Positions 60,401 to 63,400 of a DNA stretch of 64,000 nt are shown one piece after another. Below the pieces are notes generated by a model. That model saw only the letters and a program-made list of their open reading frames with translations, did not search any database and was not told the origin of the DNA. This DNA comes from Labia minor. Taxonomy: Eukaryota; Arthropoda; Insecta; Dermaptera; Spongiphoridae. Numbering within the stretch: the first letter of the stretch is position 1; every line of letters begins with the position of its first letter. The DNA is taken from contig OY720349.1 of the NCBI GenBank assembly GCA_963082975.1, forward strand, positions 70,554,501 to 70,618,500, written 5' to 3'. Both the position numbers and the translations under genes were made by a program.

Positions 60401-63400
60401 CCGAATTCAATATTTCTGTTCACCAATTTTTTATAGACTTTAGAAATGAATATGACTCAATAGACCGTAAAACATATTTCAAATTTTAAGCTTAATAGGA
60501 AAAAAATTCCGAAAAAACTAGTACGTATGATTCAAATTTGTCTTGAAGGTAGTAAAGGAAGAGTAAGATGCGAGAATCAATTGTCAGAAACTTTCGAAAT
60601 TCGGAATGGGTTAAAATAAGGAGACGCATTGTGTGAGCAATTTTATTTAATTACTACTTGAATATGTTATTAAACTAACAAATAGGGGAAAATCAAATAG
60701 AATCGAATTAAATAAAAAAATTCAAGTATCAAGGTTACGCAGACGATTTAAATACAATAGGAGATTCGGTAATTGCAATTAAAGATAGCACTAATAATTT
60801 CCAGCCCCACATCTATTCCTGCTTCGATTAATTTTTCTACGCTATCTTGTTGTCTTGAGGAATAGTATTAACACACAAAGTCTTAACATACAAAATAGAG
60901 AATTTGAAAATGTGTAGAAAAATTTAAATACTTAGGTTCTGTAATAACACAGGATAATAATATGGGGTGTATTATATGGCGGAGACTGCATAACAAGGAA
61001 TTGGATGACCTCTATGCATCTCCAGTCATAATTAAGATTACGAGAAGGCTGCGATGGGCAGGGCACGTGGCTAGAATGGGAGAGGAATGAATGGCGAAAA
61101 ATATATTGTTGGGGAGACCGAGTGTAAAATGTCCGTTTAGAAGATCAAGGACGCGTCGGTGGATGTTGGTGGATAATGTTGGAAGGGATGTGAGAGAGAT
61201 ACGGGAGAGTTGGAGTTGCATGGTTATAATAGACACTCGGAGAAATGTGGTTGCTGCGGTCCGTAGAGACACAGAGATAGATAGATACTAGCGGTTAGAG
61301 GGTAATTTTTCCCGGATTATTTTCGTTCCCGGGAAACGGGAAATTTAAAAAAATACTAAATTTGAGGAGGAAATTGTAAAAACTTGTTTAGAAAATAACA
61401 TTTTAGAAACGAGAGGCAATCAAGGGAAATGTCGCCTAAAACGGAGATCCTTCATATTAGAGCAGTAACGATTAGTTATTCCCTTTTATTTATTTATTTA
61501 TTTATTTTTTGCATTACTTATGTTCGATTTATTTAATTTTTGGCATTTTTTTTTGTATTTTGTTTTTCCTATTTTAGTTTTTCTTTGCTGTATATACTTA
61601 AAAAGATGGAAAACTGATAGTGAAGTCTGTGATTTGGATGTTTTTGCTATTTTTTTTTATCACCACCCAATAAATAATAATATTTATTTATTTATCAAAA
61701 AATATAATTATGTCTTTACCTTACTCGCTCTCAACGACAGCTTATTTATATTAATTTAAGTTAAGGAGCAGGTGATGGAGAGGGTTTAGTTTCAAGAATA
61801 AATTCTTTCCAAATCGTCTCAAGTACAATAGTGTATTTTATTATTGTTACCTGTTCAAGACCCATTATATATAGAACCCTTACCAACGGGTCAGGTATGG
61901 GAATTAAAACAGACAACAGAATATAAGTTATGCCAATTTCTATTACACGTGCAGATATATAACTATTTATATATACAAAAAAAAGTTAAATACAAAATCA
62001 TTTGGCAATGGCAATTGCCGTCTGCCACTGTCACTGTCACTGTAAAAAAACTCAAAAAATAGAAAAATTAAATGGAGAGATAGAAAGAAAAAGAAAAAAA
62101 AATTATAACAAAGACAAATCGACAAATGTATGTATGTACACTTGTATTTTATATTTATTATGACTATTTCAGTTAACAAACAAAGATTTCGGTATCGGCA
62201 TCATAATCAGCATGAAAAATAATTTGTTTTTTTTTCCCGGGAAATAAAAATTAAAGAATTTTCCCGGGAATAACCCTCTACTAACGGTTACTAAGGCGCT
62301 CTTCGAACCTAGACAATTAATTTAAAATTCAATAATGATTAAATATTGATATAAATTATGGCTTATGTTCAAATAGAGGTTTTATAAGAATGCTGTGACT
62401 TAATTTCATAGTAGTCAGTTCATCCAATTTTGAGTCTACTACGAACTGACAGACACAGATCAAAAATTCTATTCATATTTGGATTCTCCAGGTCATTTAA
62501 ATATGGACCAAAGTTGGATAACACCTATAATTTTTCAACAAGTCACTTTGGCGCTTCATAATATGGTTCTTTAATCTATAAATGTCAGTTTTAATTAATA
62601 ATATAAATTTAAAAACATAAGTCGACCATATAAAAATTTAATTTTAATAAAAAATCACCTAAAGATTTTGCTAAGAATTCTCAACAAATAAATTGAAATT
62701 AAATATGAACCTTTGACATTCTCCAGTAACTTTTTAATTTATTCATTCGAGTCAACTTAATTACGCCAATATATTTTGGAAAGATCAAATTTTAAGAAAT
62801 ATCATTCGGAATGGATATAAATTTAAAATAATTCTTATTTTTTGCAATCCCGTCCGCTATAGGTGCCCTTACCTTAAATCAATAATTTTAAATTACTTAT
62901 TTCTTTTATTTTAGGAACTAAAACTAGATCAGATGTTCTACAAACTGTTTTTTTGGATATATATAATTCATCCATTTGTAATAAAATCTACGATCAAAAT
63001 TTTAATTTAAATAAAGGAGTAGATCCTGAAAGTCAAGTAAGAATAATCAAATGTCTAAAACTCTTAAATATAATTTATTATTTTCATCACTACTCTTCAG
63101 ATCGTTATCCTCCTTAAAAATCATTCGTTTCATGAATTTAGTTATAGAATTTCTCATATTTATCTTTCTGATTTTCCAGGAATATAAGACTATAAATTTA
63201 AAAAAATGTGTTTCGCCGAGTCTTTTATACTTTTCTTTGTAATTAGATTATATAAACTTTATTTAAATATTTATTCAAAAAATCTAGGAGAAAATCAAGA
63301 CTTAATAACTAGTTTAATAATATTTCCAAATAAGAAATTAAGAAGAATTAATTACTTTCAATAATATCATTTTTAGAGAAAATTTTTAATTTAAAATAAA

